Source: CAWEYO01 sp963813315
Lineage (GTDB): Bacteria; Pseudomonadota; Alphaproteobacteria; Rhizobiales; Rhizobiaceae
Direction of reading: 5' to 3'
Assembly: GCA_963813315.1 (NCBI GenBank)
Contig: CAWEYO010000013.1
Location: forward strand, 1-64,000
DNA length: 64,000 bases
The position numbers and the translations under genes are program-made. Positions 41,381 through 50,795 of the stretch are shown piece by piece (within the stretch, counting starts at the first letter, position 1; every line of letters starts with the position of its first letter). The notes below the pieces were generated by a model. It did not search any database. It had not been told where the DNA came from and saw nothing but the letters and a program-made list of their open reading frames with translations.

Positions 41381-43877
41381 ATGAGCAACCCAGTTTTGTT
41401 CTTTGGCATTCGCAAGAAGCCAGGAACCTTTGGCTTCAGGTTCGTTCTGTTCTGCTTCGTCATGCTGCTTGGATCTCCGGCAACGGGTCAGTCGGAGACG
41501 AACGGCAAACTTGCTCCACAAGACACGATCGAACTACACGTTTCGGGATGGAATGCCCTGATTGGCCGCTTTATGGAAGCAATGCTGGTCAACAACACTT
41601 TCACAATCAACTCGGCCGGCGCGCTCCATCTTCCAATGATTGGACAGACTCCAGCCGCTGGTCTGCGTGAAGATGAACTGGCGAAGCTGATCACCGATCG
41701 CTTGCAAGCCATGAGCGGCCTACGTGAACGTGCGGTTACGTCTGTCCGACGCATCCAGCATCCTTCCTCGCAAGCAAGCGGTTCGGCCGAGCGGCTGCGT
41801 AACGGCCCTGATCGGCCTACCCTGATCGTTCCTGGGCCTAGGGAGCCTGCAGGAACGCAATCGAGCGTGAATGGTTCCGGCATGCCGGGAAGGAGGCCTG
41901 GCGCGACAAGGCAGCTACCCTTGGAACGGGAACGAACCAAAGCGGACGCATTGCAGCGCAACCCGCCGCCCGCTCTGACGCAGCTCGAAATGGCGGAGCG
42001 AAGGACTGCAATGGCGGCGCGTGCTGACCTCGCAGCCGCGCGCGCGCAAGCGGTACAGGAAGCGAGCGCGGCGTGGCGGGCAAGGCAAGCCGCGGAAGAG
42101 TTGGCTAATGAGCAGAGTGAGCTGGCCACGCGCCAAAGCGTCAAGGTAGTCGCGCTGGAACAGGAACTTCTCGCGGCCCGCCGGGAAATCGACGCGCTCA
42201 AGCAAAGGCCTCCCCAAGCGGCACAGGAAGCGGCGTGGCGGGCAAGGGCAAGCCGCGGAAGAGTTGGCTAATGAGCAGAGTGAGCTGGCCACGCGCCAAA
42301 GCGTCAAGGTGGTCGCGCTGGAACAGGAACTTCTCGCGGCCCGCCGGGAAATCGACGCGCTCAAGCAAAAGCCTCCCCAAGCGGCACAGGAAGCGGCGCG
42401 GCGGGCAAGGCAAGCCGCGGAAGACTTGGCTAATAAGCAGAGTGAGCTGGCCACGCGCCAGAGCGTCAAGGTGGTCGGGCTGGAACAGGAACTTCTCGCG
42501 GCCCGCCGGGAAATCGACGCGCTCAAGCAAAAGCCCTCTCAAGCAGCACAGGAAGCGAGCGCGGCGTGGCGGGCAAGGCAAGCCGCGGAAGACTTGGCTA
42601 ATAAGCAGAGTGAGCTGGCCACGCGCCAAAGCGTCAAGGGGTCGCGCTGGAACAGGAACTTCTCGCGGCCCGCCGGGAAATCGACGCGCTCAAGGGCAGT
42701 GCGCAAACGACCGCTGCTGAGCGTGAGGAGGCTCGGCGCGACTTGGTGGCGGTGCAACAGGAACTCGATGCAATGCGCCGCGTCGCGCGCAACGGCAGCG
42801 CGCAGGAGCGTACAGATCTTGAAGCCGCACGCACGAAAGCGGCACAGGAAGCGAGCGCGGCGTCGCAAGCCAGGCAAGCGGCGGAAGTCTTGGCCAACGA
42901 GCAGCGCGAGCTGGCCACGCGCGAACGCGCCAAAGGGGTCGCGCTGGAACAGGAACTTCTCGCGGCCCGCCGGGAAATCGACGCGCTCAAGGGCAGCGCC
43001 CAAACGACCGCTGCTGAGCGTGAGGAGGCTCGGCGCGAACTTGGCGGCGGTGCAACAGGAACTCGATGCAATGCGCCGCGTCGCGCGCAACGGCAGCGCG
43101 CAGGAGCGTGCAATCGCCGACAAACAGGAGCGAGCTCTAGAAGGACAGCGCCAAATAGCCGACGGGCTGGCGCGCGAGCTGGCGGCGGTGCAGCGTGAAG
43201 TCGAAGGCTTGAAGGCCAAAGCCACTCTCGCGAGCCCAGCGAAGGCTGCCGACGTCAAAGCGGGCCTCGCCGCGGAAGCCTCTCTAGCAGACGCGAGGCG
43301 AGTGATTGATGAGGAACGGCAAAAGGCCGGGATGCTTGAACGCGATCTCGCTGCAGCACGCCGGGCCTTGGCTGGCCTGGAGGCAACCGCAGATCAGGCG
43401 GCAGCTGCGCAAGCCACTGCCATGCGGGACTTACAGGCTGCTGAGGCCGCTACAAAACGGCTTAGCGAAGCGCTATTGCTGCAACGCCAGAGGGCAGATG
43501 AAGCTACAGGCGAGCTCAAGACCGCTCGCCAGGAACGCGACGCCGCAAAGCAGGAAGCCATCCGAGTGGCGACGGCGCAGCGTGAGGCATTGGAGGACGA
43601 GCAGGGCAAGGCCATCGGTCTTGCCCGTGAGCTCGCTGCGACGCGTAAAGAAGTAGATTCCCTTAAGGCCCATGGCCAGCATGGCATTGCGCGCGTCGAG
43701 AACGCCCCCAAGGCGCGCGCGACCATGCGCGCAAGTGCAAGTAGAGATATCCGGTCAAAGCCCCGATCAGGCCGCAAATCGGAGCGAGAAGTTCGCAAAA
43801 CAGAGGTCCGCCGTTCATCGCGATCCGTCGCGCTGCCGCTTCCCGCCGCTTTGCTCCCCACGCGGCCCCCAATGTAG
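41381..43877 (+). CDS. Export-domain protein with tandem-repeat coiled coil (net one extra base)
   Basis: A protein of about 831 residues. A signal-anchor (FGFRFVLFCFVMLLGSPATG) is followed by a Wza/ExoF-type poly_export domain (residues 45-125: LAPQDTIELHVSGWNALIGR to GLREDELAKLITDRL). A Pro/Ser-rich linker follows, then about 550 residues of heptad-rich coiled coil built from 54-residue repeats (core ALEQELLAARREIDALKQ) and ending in a basic tail. Frame breaks occur near 42247 (extra G), 42640 (missing T) and 43038 (extra A), each visible by comparing repeat copies. The SLBB domains of true polysaccharide export proteins are absent. A cell-envelope scaffold is plausible. Confidence 0.65.
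42085..43060 (+). repeat. Tandem 162-bp coding repeats
   Basis: The unit marker GCAAGCCGCGGAAGA starts at 42085, 42248, 42410 and 42578, with a diverged copy at 42874. Spacings are 163, 162, 168 and 296 bp. The 162-bp period equals 54 codons of coiled coil. The last interval reflects a second, longer duplication carrying GCGCTCAAGGGCAG and ACCGCTGCTGAGCGTGAGGA. High DNA identity between units indicates recent expansion. Confidence 0.8.
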
Positions 43878-44117
43878 GATCAGCCCCACTGATCATGTGA
43901 TCGAAATCGGCTTCGGCGGCGGGTCATACCATGCTTAAGAAGGCCGCCATTGTCGCCGGATTGGACCGGTCCCTGACGTTGTGGCTGAACACTATTCTTA
44001 CGCTCGCTACAGGAATTCCGTAGGCTAACTTTGCGAACGCGATGGCGACTGGGTGGCGACCCACGATCGCCACGAGCCCCTTGCGAGCGCAAATCTTTGG
44101 CTAACGCTTTGAAATCA
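43878..44117. other. Right part of the element, no gene
   Basis: No supported coding sequence. The stretch leads into the tRNA-Lys 3'-half module and attR. Confidence 0.35.
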
Positions 44118-44198
44118 TTGGTGGGTGTGCCCGGGATCGAACCGAGGACCCGCTGATTAAGAGTAAGCGGCCAAAGCAGTCGGTTTCCAGATGCCAAA
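44118..44198 (-). repeat. tRNA-Lys(CTT) 3'-half module, copy 2
   Basis: Matches 6098-6178 at 77 of 81 positions in the same orientation. On minus it reads GGCATCTGGAAACCG, then the anticodon loop CTCTTAA, T-loop TTCGATC and a CACCCACCA end. The 5' half of the tRNA is absent. It lies about 45 bp inside attR. Confidence 0.6.
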
Positions 44199-44222
44199 CA
44201 GGAATTAATTACTATAATAATT

Positions 44223-44270
44223 TCAAACAGTTAGATAATGTGGTAGTTCCGACAGCGGAAACTGGTCCAC
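44223..44270 (-). pseudogene. Severed native 5' end of birA
   Basis: From GTG at 44268-44270 the frame reads (M)DQFPLSEL through the att core and then PHYLTV before a TGA supplied by the element. It is four bases past the nuoN stop. Together with the birA body at 15642 it reconstructs the uninterrupted gene. Confidence 0.75.
44245..44262. other. attR, 18-bp direct repeat
   Basis: AGTTCCGACAGCGGAAAC, identical to 16372-16389, immediately before the nuoN end. Chromosomal sequence resumes at 44263. Confidence 0.88.
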
Positions 44271-44274
44271 CGCT

Positions 44275-45705
44275 TTAGAAGAACGTCTTGGCGGCAGCTC
44301 CCGCCATCGCACCGATCGGTCCTCCGATCAGAACGTAAAACAGCACGAAAGCGCCAGACAGGCCGAGCACCAGCCGAAGCTCGGCAGCCATCGGCTGGAA
44401 GCCTCCCGCCGGTTCGTCGAACCACATGATCTTGATGATGCGGAGATAATAGTAGGCGCCCACCACCGAGGTGAGCACGCCGATCACCGCAAGCGGGTAT
44501 AGTTCGGCATTGATCGCGGCGAGAAAAACATACCATTTCGCCCAGAAGCCGGCGAGCGGTGGAATGCCCGCCAGCGAAAACATCAGGATGGTCAAGAGCG
44601 TGGCCATCATCGGGTTGGTCGCCGAAAGTCCCGCCAGATCGTCGATTTGCTCGACATTCCGCCCATCCCGGCGCATCGCGAGAATGAAGGCGAATGTGCC
44701 CAGCGTCATGGCCAGATAGATCAGCATGTAGATTGCAACGCCCCGCACGCCAGTCTCGCTGTTGGCGGCAAGGCCGACCAGCGCGAAACCGATGTGGCCG
44801 ATCGACGAATAGGCCATCAGGCGCTTGATGTTGTGCTGGCCGATCGCGGCGAAAGCGCCGAGCGCCATCGAGGCGATCGAGATGAAGACGATAATCTGCT
44901 GCCAATCGGCGGCAATCGGCTCAAAAGCGCCCATCGTGGCGCGCACTGTCAGCGCCATCGCGGCCATCTTTGGCGCGGCGGCAAGGAACGCCGTCACCGG
45001 CGTCGGCGCACCCTCGTAGACGTCGGGTGTCCACATATGAAACGGTACTGCGGAAATCTTGAAGGCGAGACCCGCGAGAACGAAGACCAGCCCGAAGACC
45101 AACCCGAGTTGCCTGTGTGTGGCGGAAAGTGCTGCCGCAATCGCCTCGAAGCTGGTGTTGCCGGTGTAACCGTAGACCAGCGAGATGCCGTAAAGAAGAA
45201 TGCCGGACGACAGCGCGCCGAGGACGAAGTATTTGAGCCCGGCCTCGGTCGAGCGGAGGCTGTCGCGATTGATCGCGGCCAGCACGTAGATCGCCAGCGA
45301 CTGCAGTTCAAGCCCCAGATAGAGCGCCAGCGTGTCGTTCGCCGAGATCATCACCATCATGCCAAGCGTCGACAGAAGGATGAGAACCGGAAATTCAAAC
45401 TTGTCGAACCCGTTCGCCTTGGCAAAACCGAGCGACATCACGAGGGTAGCCGCCGAACCGACGAGCGCCAACACCTTCATGAAGCGCGAGAAGGGGTCGC
45501 TGACGAAGACGTTTCCGAATGCGGCGCCATCGGCGGGGTAAACCAGTATCCAGCCCGCCGCAACGATCAGCATGACGGCGGCGAGACCGCTCACCAACGG
45601 ATTTGCACGCTCGCCCGAATATACGCCGAGCATCAGAAGAGCCATCGCGCCTACTGCGATGATCAGTTCCGGAACAGCCAGTGAAAGACTTGGATAAAGT
45701 TCCAT
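44275..45705 (-). CDS. nuoN: NADH-quinone oxidoreductase subunit N
   Basis: A 476-residue antiporter-like membrane subunit of complex I. About 14 transmembrane helices are visible. The family core includes KYFVLGALSSGILLYGISL, the conserved Lys in AAPKMAAMALTVRA and the MAYSSIGHIGFALVGLA motif. It pumps protons with NuoM and NuoL. It is the last gene of the operon here because the integrated element follows. Before that event birA followed after four bases. The stop (TAA) lies at 44275-44277. Confidence 0.95.
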   Translation of the reverse strand: MELYPSLSLAVPELIIAVGAMALLMLGVYSGERANPLVSGLAAVMLIVAAGWILVYPADGAAFGNVFVSDPFSRFMKVLALVGSAATLVMSLGFAKANGFDKFEFPVLILLSTLGMMVMISANDTLALYLGLELQSLAIYVLAAINRDSLRSTEAGLKYFVLGALSSGILLYGISLVYGYTGNTSFEAIAAALSATHRQLGLVFGLVFVLAGLAFKISAVPFHMWTPDVYEGAPTPVTAFLAAAPKMAAMALTVRATMGAFEPIAADWQQIIVFISIASMALGAFAAIGQHNIKRLMAYSSIGHIGFALVGLAANSETGVRGVAIYMLIYLAMTLGTFAFILAMRRDGRNVEQIDDLAGLSATNPMMATLLTILMFSLAGIPPLAGFWAKWYVFLAAINAELYPLAVIGVLTSVVGAYYYLRIIKIMWFDEPAGGFQPMAAELRLVLGLSGAFVLFYVLIGGPIGAMAGAAAKTFF

Positions 45706-45717
45706 GGCTCAGCCTTG

Positions 45718-47217
45718 TCAGTTCGCCGCCGCGGTCTGGGCGCCGAGCGATACGGTAATGTTGTTGACGAGCGCCTTGACCGACTCTGATGTCGCGTCGA
45801 GCACCGGAGCTGGATAGACGCCGAAGAAGATGACGAGCGCCGCCAGTGGATAGATGATCGCCTTCTCCCGCGGCGAAAGATCGAGAAGAGCCTTGAGGCT
45901 GTCCTTCGTCAGCGCCCCGAAAATGACCTTCCGATAGAGCCACAGCGCGTAGGCCGCCGAAAGGATCACACCGGTTGTTGCAAACAGCGCCACCCAGGTA
46001 TTGACCTTGAAAACCCCGAGCAGCGTCAGGAATTCGCCGACGAAGCCGCTGGTGCCGGGCAGCCCCACATTGGCCATCGTAAAGATCATGAAGACGGTCG
46101 CATATTTGGGCATGTTGTTGGCGAGACCGCCATAGGCCGCAATCTCGCGCGTGTGCATGCGGTCGTAGACCACGCCCACACAAAGGAACAACGCGCCCGA
46201 AACCAGTCCATGCGAAAGCATCTGGTAGATCGCGCCCTGGATGCCCTCCTGGTTCATGGCGAAAGTGCCCATGGTGACGTAGCCCATATGGGCAACCGAG
46301 GAATAGGCGATCAGCTTCTTCATGTCCTCCTGCATCAGCGCGACGAGAGATGTGTAGATGATCGCAAGGATTGAGAGAGTGAACATCAGCGGTGCGAATT
46401 CGGCCGAAGCAAGCGGGAACATCGGCAGGGAAAAGCGCAGGAACCCGTAGCCTCCCATCTTCAGAAGGATCGCCGCAAGTATGACCGATCCCGCAGTCGG
46501 TGCCTCGACATGCGCGTCCGGCAGCCATGTGTGGACCGGCCACATCGGCAGCTTGACTGCAAACGAGGCGAGGAAGGCGAGCCACAGCCAGCTCTGCATC
46601 GTGGCCGGGAAGTTATGCGTCAGAAGCGTCGGGATGTCGGACGTCCCGGCCTGCCAGAACATCGCCATCACGGCGAGCAGCATCAGGACCGAGCCGAGCA
46701 GCGTATAGAGGAAAAACTTGAAGCTTGCATACACGCGGCGCTTGCCGCCCCAAACCCCTATGATGATGAACATCGGGATCAGACCGGCCTCGAAGAAGAC
46801 GTAGAACAACACGATGTCCAGCGCGCAGAAGACGCCGATCATCAACGTCTCGAGCAGCAGGAAGGAGATCATGTATTCCTTGACGCGCTTTTCGATCCCC
46901 CAGCTCGCCAGAATACAGAGCGGCATGAGAAACGTCGTCAGGATGACGAACAGCATCGAAATGCCATCCACGCCCATGTGGTAGGAAATCCCGCTATCCA
47001 ACCATGCGGTCTTCTCGACCATCTGGAAACCCGGATCGCTGTTGTCGAAGCCGGCCCAGACCAGCAGAGAGATCAGGAAGATGACGACCGTCGTAAGTAG
47101 AGAAATATAGCGGATGTTGCGGCGCGCGCTCTCACTGTCGTCCCGGATCACAAGGATCAGGAAGACACCGACAAGCGGGAGAAACGTGACCGTTGAAAGG
47201 ATCGGCCAGTCGGTCAT
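45718..47217 (-). CDS. nuoM: NADH-quinone oxidoreductase subunit M
   Basis: A 499-residue complex I proton-pumping subunit with about 14 transmembrane helices. Motifs include GVDGISMLFVILTTFLMPL, WGGKRRVYASFKFFLYTLLG, PVHTWLPDAHVEAPTAGSVI and LIAYSSVAHMGYVTMG, containing the conserved Glu and Lys of the channel. Its ATG shares a base with the nuoL stop (TGATG), so the genes are translationally coupled. nuoN follows after 12 bases. Length is normal. Confidence 0.96.
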   Translation of the reverse strand: MTDWPILSTVTFLPLVGVFLILVIRDDSESARRNIRYISLLTTVVIFLISLLVWAGFDNSDPGFQMVEKTAWLDSGISYHMGVDGISMLFVILTTFLMPLCILASWGIEKRVKEYMISFLLLETLMIGVFCALDIVLFYVFFEAGLIPMFIIIGVWGGKRRVYASFKFFLYTLLGSVLMLLAVMAMFWQAGTSDIPTLLTHNFPATMQSWLWLAFLASFAVKLPMWPVHTWLPDAHVEAPTAGSVILAAILLKMGGYGFLRFSLPMFPLASAEFAPLMFTLSILAIIYTSLVALMQEDMKKLIAYSSVAHMGYVTMGTFAMNQEGIQGAIYQMLSHGLVSGALFLCVGVVYDRMHTREIAAYGGLANNMPKYATVFMIFTMANVGLPGTSGFVGEFLTLLGVFKVNTWVALFATTGVILSAAYALWLYRKVIFGALTKDSLKALLDLSPREKAIIYPLAALVIFFGVYPAPVLDATSESVKALVNNITVSLGAQTAAAN

Positions 47218-49206
47218 CAGAAAGAGCTCCCGAGCATCATCCAGGTGACGAGGGCCGCAACCCCGATCAGCATTGCGAAGGCATAGTGATAAAGGTAGCC
47301 GCTCTGCAACCTGACGACGTTCCGGGTGACATCGATGACGCGGGCCGACACGCCGTCGGGCCCGAAGCCGTCGATCAGCCAGCCGTCACCCATCTTCCAT
47401 AGGAAGGTGCCGAGCCGCTTGGCTGGTTTGACAAACAGGAAGTCGTAGAGCTCGTCGAAGTACCATTTGTTCAACAGGAAGGCATAGAGGCCGCGGTGCT
47501 GGGCTGCGAGCTGCTTCGGCGTTTCGGGCGAGCGGATGTAGAACTGGTAGGCCACAAAGAAGCCGAGCAGCATCGCCGCGAATGGCGCGAGCTTGACCCA
47601 GAACGGGGCGTCGTGAAAGTCATGCAGGATATGATTGCCCGGCAGCGTGAACAGGGAAGTCCGCCAGAATTCCGCGTAGGCCTCGCCGATGAACTGGCCG
47701 TGGAAAAGCACCCCGGCAAAAAGCGAGCCGGCGGCGAGGATCACCAGGGGAACCAGCATTACCGGCGGGGATTCGTGTACGTGGTGCATGACTTCGTGGC
47801 TGGCGCGCGGCGTGCCGTGGAAGGTCATGAAGATCAGCCGCCAGGAGTAGAAGCTCGTGAAGCAGGCAGCGATCGTCAGCAGTACGAACGCGAAACCGGC
47901 CATCGGGCTGTGGGCCATGAAAGACGAACTCGATGATGGCGTCCTTGGAGAAGAACCCTGCCGTGCCGATGAGCGTCGCCGGGATGCCGACGCCAGTCAG
48001 CGCCAGCGTCCCGATGATCATCAGCCAGTAAGTGTAGGGGATCAGCCCCTTGAGACCGCCCATATTGCGCATGTCCTGCTCATCCGAGACGGCATGGATG
48101 ACCGAGCCCGACCCCAGGAAAAGCAGCGCCTTGAAGAAGGCGTGGGTGAACAGGTGGAAAATCGCCGCGCCGTAGAAGCCGAGGCCAAGCGCCACGAACA
48201 TGTAGCCGAGTTGCGAGCACGTCGAATAGGCGATCACCCGCTTGATGTCGTTCTGCACCAGGCCGACGGTCGCCGCGAAGAAGGCAGTGAAGGCGCCGAT
48301 GAAAGTCACGACGATAAGTGCGGTATGCGAAAGCTCGAACAGCGGCGACAGGCGTGCCAGCATGAAAACGCCGGCGGTGACCATCGTGGCGGCATGAATC
48401 AGCGCCGAGACCGGGGTCGGGCCTTCCATCGCATCGGGAAGCCAGGTGTGCAGCGGTACTTGCGCCGATTTGCCCATTGCGCCCATGAAGAGCAGTAGGC
48501 ACACGACGGTCAACGCGCCGTGCTTGTCCAGTTCATAGCCGAGGAAGCTGAGGACCGCCTCTGCATGCTCGGCGGCACCTTCCACCGGCATGAATGACTG
48601 CGTGTTGGCAAAGATTGTGTCCAGATTGACCGAACCGAACAAGACAAAGACGCCGAAGATGCCGAGCGCGAAGCCGAAATCGCCGACGCGGTTTACGATG
48701 AACGCCTTGATTGCCGCGGCATTGGCCGAGGGCTTCTTGTACCAGAAACCGATCAGCAGGTAGGAGGCAAGCCCGACGCCTTCCCAGCCGAAGAACATCT
48801 GGACCAGATTGCCCGCCGTCACCAGCATCAGCATGGCGAAAGTGAACAGCGAGAGATAGGCGAAGAAGCGCGGCCGATCGGGATCGTGGTGCATGTAGCC
48901 GATCGAATAGACATGCACCAGCGACGAAACGGTATTGACCACGACCAGCATGACCACGGTCAGCGTATCGATCCTGAGCGACCAGTCAGCCTCGAGCGAC
49001 CCCGACTGAATGAAGCGCAGGACGGGCACGGTGAACGTCTCGGCTTCGGAGTAGCCGATCGTGAAAAAGGCGACCCAGGAAAGAACGGCCGAGACCACCA
49101 GGAAGCCCGAGGTGATGTATTCGCAAGCCTTTGCGCCGATGGCGCCGCCGAAAAGCCCGGCGATCAGGAAGCCCAGAAGCGGAAGGAAGACGATCGCTTG
49201 GTACAT
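47217..49206 (-). CDS. nuoL: NADH-quinone oxidoreductase subunit L, one extra base
   Basis: A complex I antiporter-like subunit of about 662 residues with the long lateral helix at its C-terminus. Its first 430 residues (MYQAIVFLPLLGFLIAGLFG to SKDAIIE) and last 230 (SSFMAHSPMAGFAFVLLTIA to the stop) lie in different frames. The switch is at 47925-47935; skipping one T restores DAIIE-SSFMAHSPMAGF. The span is 1990 bases, one over a multiple of three. Motifs include PLHTWLPDAMEGPTPVSALI and VIAYSTCSQLGYMFVALG. A broken nuoL would disable complex I, so an insertion error is likely. Confidence 0.93.
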
Positions 49207-49216
49207 TTTGGTGCCG

Positions 49217-49525
49217 TCAACCCTTCATAACGTTCACGTCTTCGACCGCGATCGAGCCGCGATTGCGGAAGAAGACAACGAGAATGGCAAGGCCGATCGC
49301 CGCTTCGGCCGCTGCGACCGTCAGAACGAATAGCGCAAAGACCTGACCGACCAGGTCGCCCAGCACCGCCGAGAATGCGACGAAATTGATATTGACGGCG
49401 AGCAGGATCAGTTCGACCGACATCAGCATGATGATGACGTTCTTGCGGTTCAGGAAGATGCCGAAAACGCCGAGCGTGAACAGGATCGCCGAAACGGTGA
49501 GATAGTGTGCGATGCCGACTACCAT
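49217..49525 (-). CDS. nuoK: NADH-quinone oxidoreductase subunit K
   Basis: A 102-residue subunit with three transmembrane helices. The conserved glutamates lie in MSVELILLAVNINFV and AAAEAAIGLAILVVFF. It is a NADH-dehydrogenase 4L homologue in the membrane arm, next to NuoJ and NuoN. It starts two bases after the nuoJ stop and precedes nuoL by 10 bp. Confidence 0.96.
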   Translation of the reverse strand: MVVGIAHYLTVSAILFTLGVFGIFLNRKNVIIMLMSVELILLAVNINFVAFSAVLGDLVGQVFALFVLTVAAAEAAIGLAILVVFFRNRGSIAVEDVNVMKG

Positions 49526-49527
49526 CG

Positions 49528-50142
49528 TCAGATTCCCTTGCCCGTCTCGACTTTTCTCACCTCGATCGCGGTCGCCGGTGTGCGGGCGACCTGGGCCGGA
49601 ATGTTTTGGCGCTTGATGCCTTCCTTGTGACGCAGCGTCAGCGCGATCGCGCCGATCATGGCGACAAGCAGCACGAGGCCCGCGAGCTGGAAGAAGAAGA
49701 TGTAGTCCGTATAGAGGATATCGCCGAGGGCCGCGGTGTTGGACCGCGTTGCGACATCCGGGATTGGACTCGCGATGCTGCCGCCCACTCGAGGCGCAAA
49801 GGCATAGCCGCCGACGATCAGCTCTGCCGCCAGGATGAGACCGACCAACGCTCCGATCGGCGCATATTGCAATGCGCCGCTCTTCATCTCCGCGAAGTCG
49901 ACGTCGAGCATCATGACCACGAACAGGAAGAGCACCGCGACAGCCCCGACATAGACGACGAGCAGGATCATCGCCAGGAACTCGGCGCCCATCAGCAGGA
50001 ACAGACCGGCGGCATTGACGAAAGTGAGGATAAGATAGAGGACCGAATGCACCGGATTGCGCGCGGAGATGACCATTAAGGCCGCTCCGACCGCTATGAA
50101 GGCAAACAGGTAGAAAAATGCCGCCGCTAATCCGCTGAGCAT
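49528..50142 (-). CDS. nuoJ: NADH-quinone oxidoreductase subunit J
   Basis: A 204-residue membrane subunit (ND6 homologue) with five transmembrane helices. The conserved helix FLAMILLVVYVGAVAVLFLF contains the pi-bulge Tyr/Gly motif. The start at 50142 (MLSGLAAAFFYLFAF) has GGGATAACC upstream. The C-terminus after the last helix is Arg/Lys-rich. A 160-bp gap separates it from nuoI and contains no gene. Confidence 0.95.
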   Translation of the reverse strand: MLSGLAAAFFYLFAFIAVGAALMVISARNPVHSVLYLILTFVNAAGLFLLMGAEFLAMILLVVYVGAVAVLFLFVVMMLDVDFAEMKSGALQYAPIGALVGLILAAELIVGGYAFAPRVGGSIASPIPDVATRSNTAALGDILYTDYIFFFQLAGLVLLVAMIGAIALTLRHKEGIKRQNIPAQVARTPATAIEVRKVETGKGI

Positions 50143-50302
50143 GGTTATCCCGATCTTACTGGCCAAGTGCCGAAGCACCCTGCCCCTCTGGTTCCTGCGT
50201 TCGCCTCCGATGCGCAGGCCGCGTGTTCCTTAGACGACCGCTCGTCGCTCGTCCACTTCTAGAATTCGAGCGTGATCCGCTTCGAAAGCGAGCCCCCAAC
50301 AT

Positions 50303-50794
50303 TCATCGGTAGGGAGCATCCATAGCGATGTTGCGCGCGATCTCGCGCTCCCACCGGTCGCCGTTCGCCAGCAGCTTTTCCTTGTCGTAGTAGAGCTCCT
50401 CTCGCGTCTCGGTCGCGAATTCGAAATTCGGCCCTTCCACTATCGCGTCCACTGGGCAGGCCTCCTGGCAGAAGCCGCAATAGATGCACTTCACCATGTC
50501 TATGTCGTAGCGCACGGTGCGGCGCGTTCCGTCGTTCCTGCGCGGGCCGGCTTCGATGGTAATAGCCTGGGCCGGGCAGATCGCCTCGCAGAGCTTGCAG
50601 GCAATGCAACGCTCCTCGCCGTTCGGGTACCGGCGCAAGGCATGTTCGCCCCGGAAGCGCGGGCTGAGCGGCCCCTTCTCGTGCGGATAGTTCAGCGTCG
50701 CCTTCGGCGCGAAGAACTGCCGCATGGAGAGGAAGAACGCTCCGACAAAATCCTTGAGCAGGAGCGACTTGGCGGCATCGGAAAGAGCGGACAT
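50303..50794 (-). CDS. nuoI: NADH-quinone oxidoreductase subunit I
   Basis: A 163-residue peripheral-arm subunit with two [4Fe-4S] clusters (N6a and N6b). The two ferredoxin motifs are visible: ERCIACKLCEAICPAQAI and VKCIYCGFCQEACPVDAI. It relays electrons from NuoG towards NuoB. The start MSALSDAAKSLLLKDF at 50794 follows the nuoH stop by one base. Confidence 0.96.
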   Translation of the reverse strand: MSALSDAAKSLLLKDFVGAFFLSMRQFFAPKATLNYPHEKGPLSPRFRGEHALRRYPNGEERCIACKLCEAICPAQAITIEAGPRRNDGTRRTVRYDIDMVKCIYCGFCQEACPVDAIVEGPNFEFATETREELYYDKEKLLANGDRWEREIARNIAMDAPYR

Positions 50795-50795
50795 C

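Larger units (their letters stand above)
16372..44262 (+). mobile_element. 27.9-kb integrative element in birA
   Basis: Bounded by exact 18-bp direct repeats with a P4-type integrase at the left end. Removing the segment rebuilds nuoN, four bases, then a GTG-started birA in frame, as expected for the rhizobial nuoN-birA order. Cargo includes a polymerase-like fragment, pterin dehydratase, protease-like and peptidase genes, a glycosyltransferase, a TetR-controlled lipid/ketone-body and RND-pump set, several gene fragments, an IS1182-type remnant and secreted repeat proteins. No conjugation genes are seen, so it is a non-self-transmissible island or a decayed one. Confidence 0.85.

Noticed and set aside
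42085..43060. CRISPR array
   Set aside because: The periodic 162-bp units are coding heptad repeats without short spacers; no cas genes are present.
16372..44262. Conjugative element (ICE)
   Set aside because: No relaxase, type IV coupling or mating-pair genes are visible in the 27.9 kb, so self-transfer is not supported.
44231..44905. 224-codon minus-strand frame beside nuoN
   Set aside because: It is an out-of-frame shadow of nuoN running into attR.
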